Shown here in pieces: positions 8,875 to 16,955 of a stretch of DNA of 64,000 nt. Source of the DNA: Bacteroidia bacterium (GTDB taxonomy: Bacteria > Bacteroidota > Bacteroidia > Flavobacteriales > Flavobacteriaceae); the NCBI GenBank assembly GCA_030427735.1, contig JAUIBP010000007.1:115314-179313 (forward strand). The letters run 5' to 3'. How positions within the stretch are numbered: the stretch's first letter is position 1; each line of letters begins with the position of its first letter. The position numbers and the translations under genes were made by a program. The notes below the pieces were generated by a model, which was not told the DNA's origin, ran no database searches, and saw nothing but the letters and a program-made list of their open reading frames with translations.

Positions 8875-9366
8875 TTATTTATTGTTTTTAAAGATTAAGT
8901 TTGAAGATTGTTCTAATTCGTCGATATAATTTACAGTTGAAACCCCTGTGTTGTACGTTTTTAGGTAGCCCATGGTTGAAGCGCCTTTGTTTAAGGATTT
9001 AGAAATAAGCTCTAAAGATTTTACCACTTCGTTATATGCCAATTCGGGATCGTCGTAGGTTCCTAAATCGTTTTGGGTTGTTAAGGTTTGGGTAGACCTT
9101 AAATAAAACCCTAGCATAAGTACAGCTACAGCAGCGACAGATAACCACGAGTATATTTGTGTTTTTTTCTTGGCTTGTAATGGAATGTCTTTTGTAAACT
9201 GCTCTTGTTGATTGGCTTTAAAATAACCAAACATGTGTTTGTAAATTTCCAAATGTGGCGGGATGTCTTCCTGTTGAAAATACGTTTTTAAATACGCTTC
9301 TTCTTTTAAAGAAGTTTCTCCGTTTTCGTATTTTTCTATAAGCTTTTCTATATTATTTAATACCAT
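8875..9366 (-). CDS. Membrane-anchored partner of ECF sigma factor (putative anti-sigma)
   Basis: A 163-residue protein with a cytoplasmic helical N-terminus (IEKLIEKYENGETSLKEEAYL), one transmembrane helix at about residues 71-88 (IYSWLSVAAVAVLMLGFYL) and an extracytoplasmic tail with paired helices. I recognise no named domain. Layout and position directly after an ECF sigma gene, with a 14-nt overlap, are those of an anti-sigma factor or its functional equivalent, as often seen in flavobacteria. The anti-sigma role is inferred from context only. Confidence 0.65.
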   Translation of the reverse strand: MVLNNIEKLIEKYENGETSLKEEAYLKTYFQQEDIPPHLEIYKHMFGYFKANQQEQFTKDIPLQAKKKTQIYSWLSVAAVAVLMLGFYLRSTQTLTTQNDLGTYDDPELAYNEVVKSLELISKSLNKGASTMGYLKTYNTGVSTVNYIDELEQSSNLIFKNNK

Positions 9367-9862
9367 AATTATGTGTATTAGTTAATTGTTCTCTAATTGT
9401 TTTTCTGGCTCTAGATAAGGCTACACGTACAGCCGTGTTCTTCATATTTAGCATTTTAGCAATTTCATCTAAATCGTATTGCTCGATATCTCTTAATTGA
9501 ATAACCATACGTTGTTGTTCTGGTAAAGTTTCAATTATTTTGCCAACCCAGTTTAAACTATCTTCGGTTTCAACCTGTTTTTGTAAACTGGTTTGGTGGT
9601 CTTCGTAATTACTATGTACAATTTTTAAGTTTTGCGCTTGTTTCGATTTTAATTTGTCGTAACACAAATTTTTGGTCATGGTCATCGAAAAGGCTTCTAC
9701 ATTTTTATAAGTTGCAATACTTTTTTTGTTGTTCCATAGTTTAATCAAAATTTCTTGGGTCGCATCTTCTGCCTCCTCGTTAGAGATTAGTAACCGTTTA
9801 GCAAGACGGTATACCTTATCTTTAAAGGGCATTACAATGTTTAAAAATTCCGACTGATTCAT
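9353..9862 (-). CDS. ECF-type RNA polymerase sigma factor
   Basis: A 169-residue sigma-70 family protein. Region 2 covers about residues 10-75 (KDKVYRLAKRLLISNEEAEDATQEILIKLW, with the core-binding and -10 recognition helices). Region 4 covers about 112-165 (LPEQQRMVIQLRDIEQYDLDEIAKML, then the helix NTAVRVALSRARKTIREQL that reads the -35 element). It lacks regions 1 and 3, as ECF sigma factors do. It heads the operon with the membrane partner and two DUF4252 genes. An ECF-like promoter lies 46-71 nt upstream, suggesting autoregulation. Confidence 0.92.
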   Translation of the reverse strand: MNQSEFLNIVMPFKDKVYRLAKRLLISNEEAEDATQEILIKLWNNKKSIATYKNVEAFSMTMTKNLCYDKLKSKQAQNLKIVHSNYEDHQTSLQKQVETEDSLNWVGKIIETLPEQQRMVIQLRDIEQYDLDEIAKMLNMKNTAVRVALSRARKTIREQLTNTHNYGIK

Positions 9863-9907
9863 TGGTCTTTTATTGGTTGTTCGCTTATTTGGCGTATTTG
9901 ATATTAC

Positions 9908-9933
9908 GACGACTCATTTGTTTTTTTGTTACA
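9908..9933 (-). promoter_or_regulatory. ECF-type promoter of the sigma factor operon
   Basis: On the minus strand TGTAAC (9933-9928) and CGTC (9911-9908) are separated by 16 nt. This fits the general ECF pattern of a (G/T)GAAC or GTAAC -35 and a CGTC -10. It lies upstream of the sigma gene, so the sigma factor probably drives its own operon. Confidence 0.65.
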
Positions 9934-9981
9934 AAACATTTTTCATACATGTAAATTTCCAGTAAATTTAGCGATTTATAA

Positions 9982-11475
9982 ATGGAGATTATGCCCCGAT
10001 TAAAACACCTACTTTTAGTTAATTGCTTAGTGTTGTTGGTAACATCTTGCTTTAAAGATCAAGATGATTATCCTGTAGTTTCGCAAGATATTAACGATTT
10101 TGTTTGGAAAGGATTGAATGCCTTTTACTTGTATAAAGACCAAGTTCCCGATTTGGCCGATACCCGATTTGGTAACCAAACAGATTACAACAATTATTTG
10201 TCTGGCTTTTCTGCGCCAGAAGATTTGTTTTACAATTTATTATATAACAGAACGACAGAAGACCGTTTTAGTTGGATAACCGATGATTACATTGCATTAG
10301 AGCAACAGTTTAGCGGGCAATCTGTAAGCCATGGTATGGAATACGGATTGGTCAAATTTTCGCAAAGTAATACTGTATTTGGTTATGTGCGTTATGTACT
10401 GCCTAATACCGAGGCCGAAGCCAAAGGAATTAAACGCGGAGATATTTTTAATAGGGTAGATGGTGTTGATTTGTATTACAATTCAGCTTCCGATACTAAT
10501 ATTGGGCTAATGCAAGGCGATAATTATACCATTGGTCTTGCTACTTATAACGACAATGGTACGCCCGAAACTAGCGATGATTTTATTTCAGAAACCGATA
10601 CAGACATCGAACTTATAAAATCTAATTATACCGAGAATCCTATTTATTTACACAAAACCATCGAGCAATCTGGACAAAAAATAGGGTATTTAATGTATAA
10701 TGGATTTACAGGTACCGATGCGTTCGACTCGCAATTAAACGCTGTTTTTGGACAATTTAAATCTGAAGCCATTAACGATTTGGTACTAGATTTAAGGTAT
10801 AATCCAGGAGGTTCTGTACAAACCGCAACCTGGTTGGCTTCCATGATTACGGGGCAATTTACAGGCGAGGTTTTTGTTAAAGAACAATGGAATAGCTATT
10901 GGCAATCGTATTTTGAAAGTCAAAATCCAGACGCTTTATTAAATCCATTTGTAGATGAAATGATTAAAAGAAATTCCAATAATTCCACTGTGTTTCAAGA
11001 AACTATTAATCATTTGCAACTAAATCGGGTTTACGTTATTACTTCGGCGAGTACGGCCTCGGCAAGCGAATTAATAATTAACGGATTGAAACCTTACATT
11101 GAAGTTATTCAAATTGGCGATGTTACAGTTGGTAAGTATCAAGCTTCTCGTACCTTGTACGATTCGCCAGATTTTAGTAAAGACGGGGTAAACCCAACAC
11201 ACACGTATGCCATGCAGCCTTTAATTTTTAAATCGTTAAATGTTAATGATGTAACCGATTATTTCGAAGGCTTAACTCCTCAAATTTTTATTAAAGAACA
11301 GTATGGAAATTTGGGAGTATTGGGCGATGTTAACGAACCCTTATTACAAGAAGCCTTAGCGGCTATTTTAGGAACAAACAGAACAGGAGTACACAAGCAT
11401 TTAAATACCAGCTACCAGTATTTAAGTAACAGTAAAGCCTTACAACCTTTGCCAAATGCCATGTACATAAACTAA
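9982..11475 (+). CDS. S41 family peptidase lipoprotein
   Basis: A 497-residue predicted lipoprotein (PRLKHLLLVNCLVLLVTSC). A PDZ-like segment at about residues 115-170 (AEAKGIKRGDIFNRVDGVDL) precedes the S41 serine protease core, with LDLRYNPGGSV (about 268-278) and the nucleophile region ITSASTASASELIINGLKPY (about 353-372). C-terminal-processing-type S41 proteases use a Ser/Lys dyad; the Ser box is clear, the Lys less so (VGKYQAS). The enzyme should act in the periplasm or on the outer membrane. An internal ATG at 9991 is an alternative start. The gene is divergent from the ECF operon and 4 nt from the next gene. Confidence 0.87.
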   Translation: MEIMPRLKHLLLVNCLVLLVTSCFKDQDDYPVVSQDINDFVWKGLNAFYLYKDQVPDLADTRFGNQTDYNNYLSGFSAPEDLFYNLLYNRTTEDRFSWITDDYIALEQQFSGQSVSHGMEYGLVKFSQSNTVFGYVRYVLPNTEAEAKGIKRGDIFNRVDGVDLYYNSASDTNIGLMQGDNYTIGLATYNDNGTPETSDDFISETDTDIELIKSNYTENPIYLHKTIEQSGQKIGYLMYNGFTGTDAFDSQLNAVFGQFKSEAINDLVLDLRYNPGGSVQTATWLASMITGQFTGEVFVKEQWNSYWQSYFESQNPDALLNPFVDEMIKRNSNNSTVFQETINHLQLNRVYVITSASTASASELIINGLKPYIEVIQIGDVTVGKYQASRTLYDSPDFSKDGVNPTHTYAMQPLIFKSLNVNDVTDYFEGLTPQIFIKEQYGNLGVLGDVNEPLLQEALAAILGTNRTGVHKHLNTSYQYLSNSKALQPLPNAMYIN

Positions 11476-11479
11476 ACGT

Positions 11480-12175
11480 ATGCATACTACATATTTTAAT
11501 TGGAGCACCGGTAAAGATTCGGCGTTAGCCCTATACGAATTATTGCAGGACAGCAGTTTTAAGGTCACTAAATTAGTTACGACAGTCAATTCGCATTACC
11601 AGCGGGTGTCTATGCATGGTTTGCGAGTAGATTTACTAAAACGTCAGGTAGCTGCTTTAGGTTTACCTGTTCAATATATTGAATTGCCGGAATCGCCAGA
11701 CATGGACGATTATAATGCGATTATGACTACGGTGACTACCCAACTTAAAACTGAAGGCTATACCCATGCTGCTTTTGGCGATATTTTTTTGGAAGATTTA
11801 AAATTTTATCGCGAAATGCAATTGATGGAAGTGGGCATTACTGGCGTATTTCCACTTTGGAAACGCAATACCAAGGAGCTCATGAAAATGTTCTTAGAAC
11901 TAGGGTTTAAAGCGATTGTGGTGTGTGCTAATGCCAAATATTTTAATGCCGATTTTGTGGGTACCGTGCTAGACCAAAATGTAATAGATAACTTGCCAGA
12001 AGGGGTAGACCCTTGTGGCGAAAATGGCGAATTTCATACCTTTTGCTTTAGCGGACCACTATTTAAAGAACGTATAGCTTTTGAAATTGGCGAGACAACT
12101 TACCGCGAATATCCTGCCCCTAGTAAAAATGCTGAAGCTGTGGGGTTTTGGTATTGTGATTTGTTAGCCCAATAA
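11480..12175 (+). CDS. Dph6-related ATP pyrophosphatase
   Basis: A 231-residue protein of the adenine nucleotide alpha-hydrolase superfamily. The PP-loop is NWSTGKDSALALYE (about residues 6-19), and VDPCGENGEFHTFC near residues 176-189 is the hallmark of the diphthine-ammonia ligase (Dph6) relatives. Eukaryotic Dph6 amidates diphthine on EF2; bacteria lack diphthamide, so the bacterial substrate is unknown. It follows the S41 protease gene by 4 nt and is probably cotranscribed, though no functional link is evident. Confidence 0.85.
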   Translation: MHTTYFNWSTGKDSALALYELLQDSSFKVTKLVTTVNSHYQRVSMHGLRVDLLKRQVAALGLPVQYIELPESPDMDDYNAIMTTVTTQLKTEGYTHAAFGDIFLEDLKFYREMQLMEVGITGVFPLWKRNTKELMKMFLELGFKAIVVCANAKYFNADFVGTVLDQNVIDNLPEGVDPCGENGEFHTFCFSGPLFKERIAFEIGETTYREYPAPSKNAEAVGFWYCDLLAQ

Positions 12176-12178
12176 TTA

Positions 12179-13738
12179 TTAATCTTCGGTGTCGAAACTT
12201 GTATGCTGATAAGCGCCTAAATCTGGTGTTGTAGTACGATTTACCTGAAGAATATCTAAAGGAACTTGATTGGCAAATGTAGAATTACCTTGATCTATTG
12301 CAGCCGAATTTTCACCTGTTATCAATGCGTTTTGATCTGCATTTTTAAAGTCTGGAGTGTCGTTAAAAATCATGTTTTCATAATGTGTGGCATCATCAAA
12401 ATTGTAGTTTGGTCCATCAAATGTATTCGATGATGTTTTTTGAAAGCGGGCTAAACAATTCGTGAATTTAAAATTGAAGCTTACCGCTTCGTCTTCAATT
12501 TCATCTACAATAAATTCTGGGTTATCGTTGCCAAAAATGATACAGTTGTTAAAATTAGCTTCGACTAAGTCGGCTAAATAGGCTGTGTTTTCTTCATCTA
12601 ACTCAAAATTATTAATGAGCAAGGCTGGGTATTGTCTAAAGCTTGTATTCCAATAGTTGGCAATCGTGCTGTGTGTAACGTTGTACTTGCCGCCCAATGT
12701 AGCCGCAAAAGAGGATTGTCCGCTATTGTTTATTACCATATTAGTAGCGGTTATAGACGTATTTCTTCCAAAAACGCCAAAGTTACTACTGTTATATATT
12801 TGTGTGTTGTTTAATTGAAGTTTGTTGTCGTTAGGGTTGCCTTCGCTTAAAATACCAATGGTAGCGTTTTTTATGGTTGTGTAATTAAATTGGTTGTTTT
12901 TACTGTCGTTAAATAACCAAATGGTGCCCCATTGCCCTGGAATATCCGAAAAATCGGGTTCTAAACGGTCGCCTTCAAAAATAACTTCGTTGTCTAAAGT
13001 TTCGCGGTTATTACTATAAGCGCCATTAACCTGTAAAGACGCACCCTCGCTGACAAATAAACCTGAATTCGCATGAAAATGTAAGCGTGCACCTGCATTA
13101 ATGGTTAAGGTTTGGTTATTGGGTACCGCTGCGTAGCCATAAATAACATAGGGTTTGTTGTTGGTAAAGGTTAATTCGTTTTCGGTTAAATAGCGGCCTT
13201 GTATGTCGGTTTCTATCGTTTTGCCATTAACATTTATAGTTAAGGTTTCAATTAAACCATCGTCGCCTTTGCTTGGGTAAATGAATGTGGCATCTTTAAC
13301 CAGTGTTACCAATTCTATGGTTTGCTGGTTAGAGCCAGCATCAAATTCTATTTTATCGGTGTATAAATACGTGCCTTCAGGATTGGCAAAGTTGTTGTAA
13401 TCTATGGTCGTTTCAATAAAAACATACATGCTGTCTTTGGCTAAAAGCTCGACATTTTGAAATGATTTTCCTGATAAACCATCAACATTTAAACGGTATC
13501 CAGAAGCTTCGCCACGCGCTAATTGTAAAGTAGGAATAACAATATCTTTATTGCTATTGTTGTATACTTTTAAATTATAGGTACTAGAACCAATATTGGT
13601 AAAAACGGTATCTAAATACACAGTGTCTTTGGAAAAAGTAAGCTGACCCGTACTTGGTGCGAAGTCGAAATCTTTACGGCACGAGCTCCAAAGCAATAAA
13701 AAAATTAAACAAGATGTAAAGTAGATGATGCGTTTCAT
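12179..13738 (-). CDS. Lipoprotein with putative parallel beta-helix repeats
   Basis: A 519-residue predicted lipoprotein (lipobox near LLLWSSC). Residues about 30-160 look like a beta-sandwich domain (DTVFTNIGSSTYNLKVYNNS). Residues about 185-430 carry repeated short strands such as LTINAGARLHFHANSGLFV, TTIKNATIGILSEGN and NTQIYNSSNFGVFGRN, typical of a right-handed parallel beta-helix. The family is widespread in Flavobacteriaceae without known function; binding or processing of polysaccharide is possible but not shown. No catalytic motif was recognised. Confidence 0.7.
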   Translation of the reverse strand: MKRIIYFTSCLIFLLLWSSCRKDFDFAPSTGQLTFSKDTVYLDTVFTNIGSSTYNLKVYNNSNKDIVIPTLQLARGEASGYRLNVDGLSGKSFQNVELLAKDSMYVFIETTIDYNNFANPEGTYLYTDKIEFDAGSNQQTIELVTLVKDATFIYPSKGDDGLIETLTINVNGKTIETDIQGRYLTENELTFTNNKPYVIYGYAAVPNNQTLTINAGARLHFHANSGLFVSEGASLQVNGAYSNNRETLDNEVIFEGDRLEPDFSDIPGQWGTIWLFNDSKNNQFNYTTIKNATIGILSEGNPNDNKLQLNNTQIYNSSNFGVFGRNTSITATNMVINNSGQSSFAATLGGKYNVTHSTIANYWNTSFRQYPALLINNFELDEENTAYLADLVEANFNNCIIFGNDNPEFIVDEIEDEAVSFNFKFTNCLARFQKTSSNTFDGPNYNFDDATHYENMIFNDTPDFKNADQNALITGENSAAIDQGNSTFANQVPLDILQVNRTTTPDLGAYQHTSFDTED

Positions 13739-13822
13739 AAAAAGAAAAGTGCCTAGTTTAGGTTTAGTGGTAAAAATATAATTTTTGTACGATACAGACC
13801 GATTAAATGTTTAAAGTTATGG

Positions 13823-14218
13823 CTATTTGTTTTGAAAAATGGCTTTTACGTCTTCTGGTATTCTTGTTGGGCGTTTGGTTTGCGTATGTATAAGGCACCA
13901 ATGGGTTTCGGCAGTGAGTAAAAGTTTGTTAGTGTTTGTATTATAAATATCTACAACACGAATAGATTTTACGCCAACTGCTTTTTTTATATAGGTTTTT
14001 AATAGGAGCTCGTCGCCTAAAAGCGCTTCAGCTTTATAAAAAATATGATGCTCTATAACCACCCAAATGTACAATTCCTGCATAGTTGCAGTAGCCGCAT
14101 TTTGCCAATGCGCCTTAGCGACATCCTGAATCCATTGTACATAACGCACATTGTTTACATGGTTAAGATCGTCTAAGTCTTCTGGTGTTACGGTAACTTT
14201 TAGCTGATGTGATGTCAT
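13823..14218 (-). CDS. Hotdog-fold acyl-CoA thioesterase (YbgC/4HBT type)
   Basis: A 131-residue protein with the 4HBT signature at the N-terminus: VTPEDLDDLNHVNNVRYVQW contains the catalytic Asp and the helix that lines the active site. The remainder forms the five-stranded hotdog sheet (YIWVVIEHHIFYKAEALLGDELLLKTYI). Such enzymes hydrolyse short- or medium-chain acyl-CoA thioesters as tetramers in the cytoplasm. The specific acyl group cannot be told. It lies 3 nt downstream of the glutaminyl cyclase gene on the same strand. Confidence 0.86.
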   Translation of the reverse strand: MTSHQLKVTVTPEDLDDLNHVNNVRYVQWIQDVAKAHWQNAATATMQELYIWVVIEHHIFYKAEALLGDELLLKTYIKKAVGVKSIRVVDIYNTNTNKLLLTAETHWCLIHTQTKRPTRIPEDVKAIFQNK

Positions 14219-14221
14219 AGA

Positions 14222-15259
14222 TTATTGTTTCGGCTTAACTGTTACCTCAAACAATTTATCCCAACGTTTTCCTGTTACAAAAAGCGTGTTGGTTTTAGGG
14301 TTAAAGGCCATACCATTAAGTACATCTAAACCTTGGTGCTGGGTTACTTTCTTTTTTAGTGGCGTAAAATCTATTACACCTTCTACAGCACCATTTTTAG
14401 GGTTAATAATAGCAACACCGTCTTTTTGATAAATGTTGGCATATATTTTTCCGTTAATCCATTCCAGTTCGTTTACACGCCCAATCTTACCTTTGTTGGT
14501 GTATACTTGTATGTATTCTTTTTCTTCAAGTGTATTGGGGTCTAAAATCCAGATTTTTTCGGTTCCATCACTTTTGTAAATCACGTTGCCGTCGTTACAA
14601 AGTCCCCAACCTTCTTTACTGTTATTGTACTTAAAGCTCGATGTTTTTTCGAGAGTGTTTATGTTATATACAAAACCGGTTCCTTTTTGCCATGTTAATT
14701 GATATAAGTTCTCATTTAAAATGGTTAATCCTTCTCCAAAATATTCGTTGGCCAGATTAATGTTTTTTAAGACTTCGCCAGTTTCGTAATCTACTTTTCT
14801 CAGTTTAGATTCTTTGTATTGGCCGGTGCTTTCGTATAAAGTATCGTTGTAAAATTCGAGTCCTTGTGTGTACGATGTAATATCGTGGGGATATTCGTTA
14901 AGCAAATCGAAACTATATACCGTAGGGTGCTGGTCGTTTAAAATGAGCAAGGGTTGGGTTACCGATTGGGTTTCGCCATTGGTGTGTACTTTGGCTTTTA
15001 GGGTGTGTTTTCCTAATTTATGCTGATTCAAATTTGTGGTTTCGGTAATTCTTTGATCGTTTAAATAATACGATACAGAATCTATTGGAAGGTTTTTCGG
15101 ATTTTTTATCGTCAGATTTAGGGTCTCATGAAGCGAAATTCCGTTACCAGGGGCATTGGTTTTTAATAAAAAATCACTTTTTTTTTCGCCAGTGCTACTT
15201 CCGCAAGACCATAGCATCAAGCTTAATAATATGATAGTGAGTGTGTTGTTTGTTTTCAT
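14222..15259 (-). CDS. Glutaminyl-peptide cyclotransferase (plant/bacterial beta-propeller type), lipoprotein
   Basis: A 345-residue lipoprotein (TIILLSLMLWSC). Residues about 110-345 form the five-bladed propeller of the plant-type glutaminyl cyclase family (PF05096), with HDITSYTQGLEFYNDTLYES, EGLTILNENLYQLTWQ, VNELEWINGKIYANIY and QGLDVLNGMAFNPKTNTLFVTG at the usual spacing. The enzyme converts N-terminal glutamine to pyroglutamate, and in Bacteroidota probably acts on exported proteins that expose Gln after signal cleavage. About 75 N-terminal residues add an Ig-like extension. It is probably cotranscribed with the thioesterase. Confidence 0.88.
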   Translation of the reverse strand: MKTNNTLTIILLSLMLWSCGSSTGEKKSDFLLKTNAPGNGISLHETLNLTIKNPKNLPIDSVSYYLNDQRITETTNLNQHKLGKHTLKAKVHTNGETQSVTQPLLILNDQHPTVYSFDLLNEYPHDITSYTQGLEFYNDTLYESTGQYKESKLRKVDYETGEVLKNINLANEYFGEGLTILNENLYQLTWQKGTGFVYNINTLEKTSSFKYNNSKEGWGLCNDGNVIYKSDGTEKIWILDPNTLEEKEYIQVYTNKGKIGRVNELEWINGKIYANIYQKDGVAIINPKNGAVEGVIDFTPLKKKVTQHQGLDVLNGMAFNPKTNTLFVTGKRWDKLFEVTVKPKQ

Positions 15260-15313
15260 TCTGAAATTAAAATTTTAAGCAAGTTATTTATTTAAAATCA
15301 GTTTAAAAAATCA

Positions 15314-15343
15314 TTGCGAAAAAATAAAAAGGGTGTATCTTTG
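15314..15343 (+). promoter_or_regulatory. Bacteroidota-type promoter of the SRP RNA gene
   Basis: A perfect -7 box TATCTTTG (15336-15343, consensus TAnnTTTG) lies just before the RNA. A TTG at 15314-15316, 19 nt further upstream, fits the -33 element. Confidence 0.8.
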
Positions 15344-15346
15344 CAG

Positions 15347-15447
15347 CGGCAAGTCCTACACAACCAGCTCCTGTTGAATCCTCCAGGGCGGGAACGCAGC
15401 AAAGGTAAATGGTCGTAGCGGTGTGATGTAGGTAGCTTGCCTTTTTT
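15347..15447 (+). ncRNA. ffs: Signal recognition particle RNA (small bacterial type)
   Basis: The sequence has a long outer stem (GGCAAG...CTTGCC, with CCTACA pairing to TGTAGG). The SRP helix 8 core is visible as CCAGGGCGGGAACGCAGCAAAGGTAA: the GGAA-type apical loop and the A/G-rich symmetric and asymmetric loops that bind Ffh. A run of seven T residues at 15442-15448 ends the gene. It forms the signal recognition particle with Ffh and targets membrane proteins to the Sec translocon. Length (about 100 nt) matches the Gram-negative 4.5S type. Confidence 0.96.
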
Positions 15448-15448
15448 T

Positions 15449-15764
15449 ATGCCTTAAAGTTTCACGAAAATTCTTTTTCATTTAAGGTGTTTGGCTTCTC
15501 TCTTACACAGTTTAAAATACATTTCATTGGTCTTAGTCGTTAGTTAAAACTATGCACTTTTAGTGTAAGACTTTCAGTTTCTATAAATGTTCTTGCGCTA
15601 CGAATGCACGAATATTTAACATGGTTTTTATAAAGAATATTCGTGTATTTGTGACTAAAATGGAAATATAAAATCATAAAACGCAAAAATATATTTATAA
15701 AAATTGTTTAAATGCGATTAATTTTGTTCAGAAAGTAATTAGTTAGTTTACTATAGTAAAGGTT
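15449..15764. other. Intergenic region with an imperfect inverted repeat
   Basis: No gene is visible. The region contains an inverted repeat at 15597-15655 (left arm around CGAATGCACGAATATT, right arm AATATTCGTGTATTTG, about 17 of 20 positions paired, 19-nt loop). No convincing promoter for the downstream acyltransferase was identified. Confidence 0.6.
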
Positions 15765-16901
15765 ATGACAAATAGAAGTATTGAATTAAAAACAAAGCCA
15801 CATTATAAAATTTTGGATGGTTTGCGAGGTATAGCCGCAATTATTGTTGTCCTTTTTCATGTATTAGAAATTCACTCAGGAGGAGACCATACAAAACAGT
15901 TAATTAATCATGGTTATTTGGCTGTAGATTTTTTCTTTATTCTTTCAGGTTATGTAATAAGTTATGCTTACGATGATAGGTGGGATATAATGTCTCTTGG
16001 GCATTTTTTTAAACGTAGAATTATCCGCTTACAGCCCATGTTGATTTTTGGATCTATTTTAGGAGCATTGTTGTTTTATTTCCAGGATTCTGAAATTTTG
16101 GGATGGGGTAGAATTTCGGATATTCCTTCTTGGAAAGTGTTGTTAGTTACACTTCTTGGTTGTTTTCTTATACCTGTGGGAAAAGGTCTTGATGTAAGGG
16201 GATGGAATGAAATGTTTCCATTAAATGGACCAGCATGGACGCTTTTTTTTGAAGAAATTGCCAATATTTCTTATGCATTTATTTTACGGAAGCTTTCTAA
16301 TAAAATTATGCTAGTGTTAGTATTGGTGGCAGCCGGATTTACTTTACATTACGCTTTAACCAATATTCATGGAGATATAATTGGAGGCTGGGCAATTGAT
16401 GATCCGGTTCAGTTAAAAATTGGGTTTATTCGTTTGTCATTTCCTTTTTTAGCAGGAATTCTGCTAGCGAGAACAGTAAAATTGAAACAAATAAAAAATT
16501 CTTTTTTATATACGTCCTTTCTTTTAATTTTTTTCTTGTCTATCCCTAGGTTGGGTGGTTACGAGAACTATTGGATAAATGGGTTATATGAATGTTTTTG
16601 TTTAATGATAGTTTTTCCTTCTATTGTTTTGTTGGGAGCTAGCGGGCAAGTTAAAGGTAAAGTGGCGCAAATTTGTAAGTTTTTAGGCGATATTTCTTAT
16701 CCTATTTATATTACCCATTTTCCTGTGGTTTACATTTATATGGCCTGGGTTTCAAATAATAATTACACTTTAAAAGATAGTTGGCCATTCGCTGTATTAA
16801 CTTTCGTTATCTCTGTTTTATTGGCAGTTTTTGTTATGAAACTGTACGACATTCCAATTAGGACATGGTTGAAAAACAAATATTTATTAAATAAAAAGTA
16901 A
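15765..16901 (+). CDS. Acyltransferase-3 (OafA/OatA-type) membrane protein
   Basis: A 378-residue protein with about ten transmembrane segments and the family start ILDGLRGIAAIIVVLFHV (residues 18-35), which holds the conserved Arg and the proposed catalytic His. Further hallmarks are FFFILSGYVISYAYDDRW (57-74) and a late YPIYITHFPVVY segment. Acyltransferase-3 proteins acetylate or otherwise acylate sugars of O-antigen, peptidoglycan or exopolysaccharide at the inner membrane. There is no fused SGNH domain. The gene stands alone between the SRP RNA and the convergent uronic-acid polysaccharide locus, so its substrate is open. Confidence 0.88.
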   Translation: MTNRSIELKTKPHYKILDGLRGIAAIIVVLFHVLEIHSGGDHTKQLINHGYLAVDFFFILSGYVISYAYDDRWDIMSLGHFFKRRIIRLQPMLIFGSILGALLFYFQDSEILGWGRISDIPSWKVLLVTLLGCFLIPVGKGLDVRGWNEMFPLNGPAWTLFFEEIANISYAFILRKLSNKIMLVLVLVAAGFTLHYALTNIHGDIIGGWAIDDPVQLKIGFIRLSFPFLAGILLARTVKLKQIKNSFLYTSFLLIFFLSIPRLGGYENYWINGLYECFCLMIVFPSIVLLGASGQVKGKVAQICKFLGDISYPIYITHFPVVYIYMAWVSNNNYTLKDSWPFAVLTFVISVLLAVFVMKLYDIPIRTWLKNKYLLNKK

Positions 16902-16955
16902 CACGAAATAGTTCTAAATTTAGTTTATGAAGAATTTTTTCGTTTAATCTTTAAG

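Noticed and set aside
12632..12814. Small plus-strand reading frame inside the beta-helix lipoprotein gene
   Set aside because: It is antisense to a longer, clearly coding minus-strand gene and shows no protein-like features.
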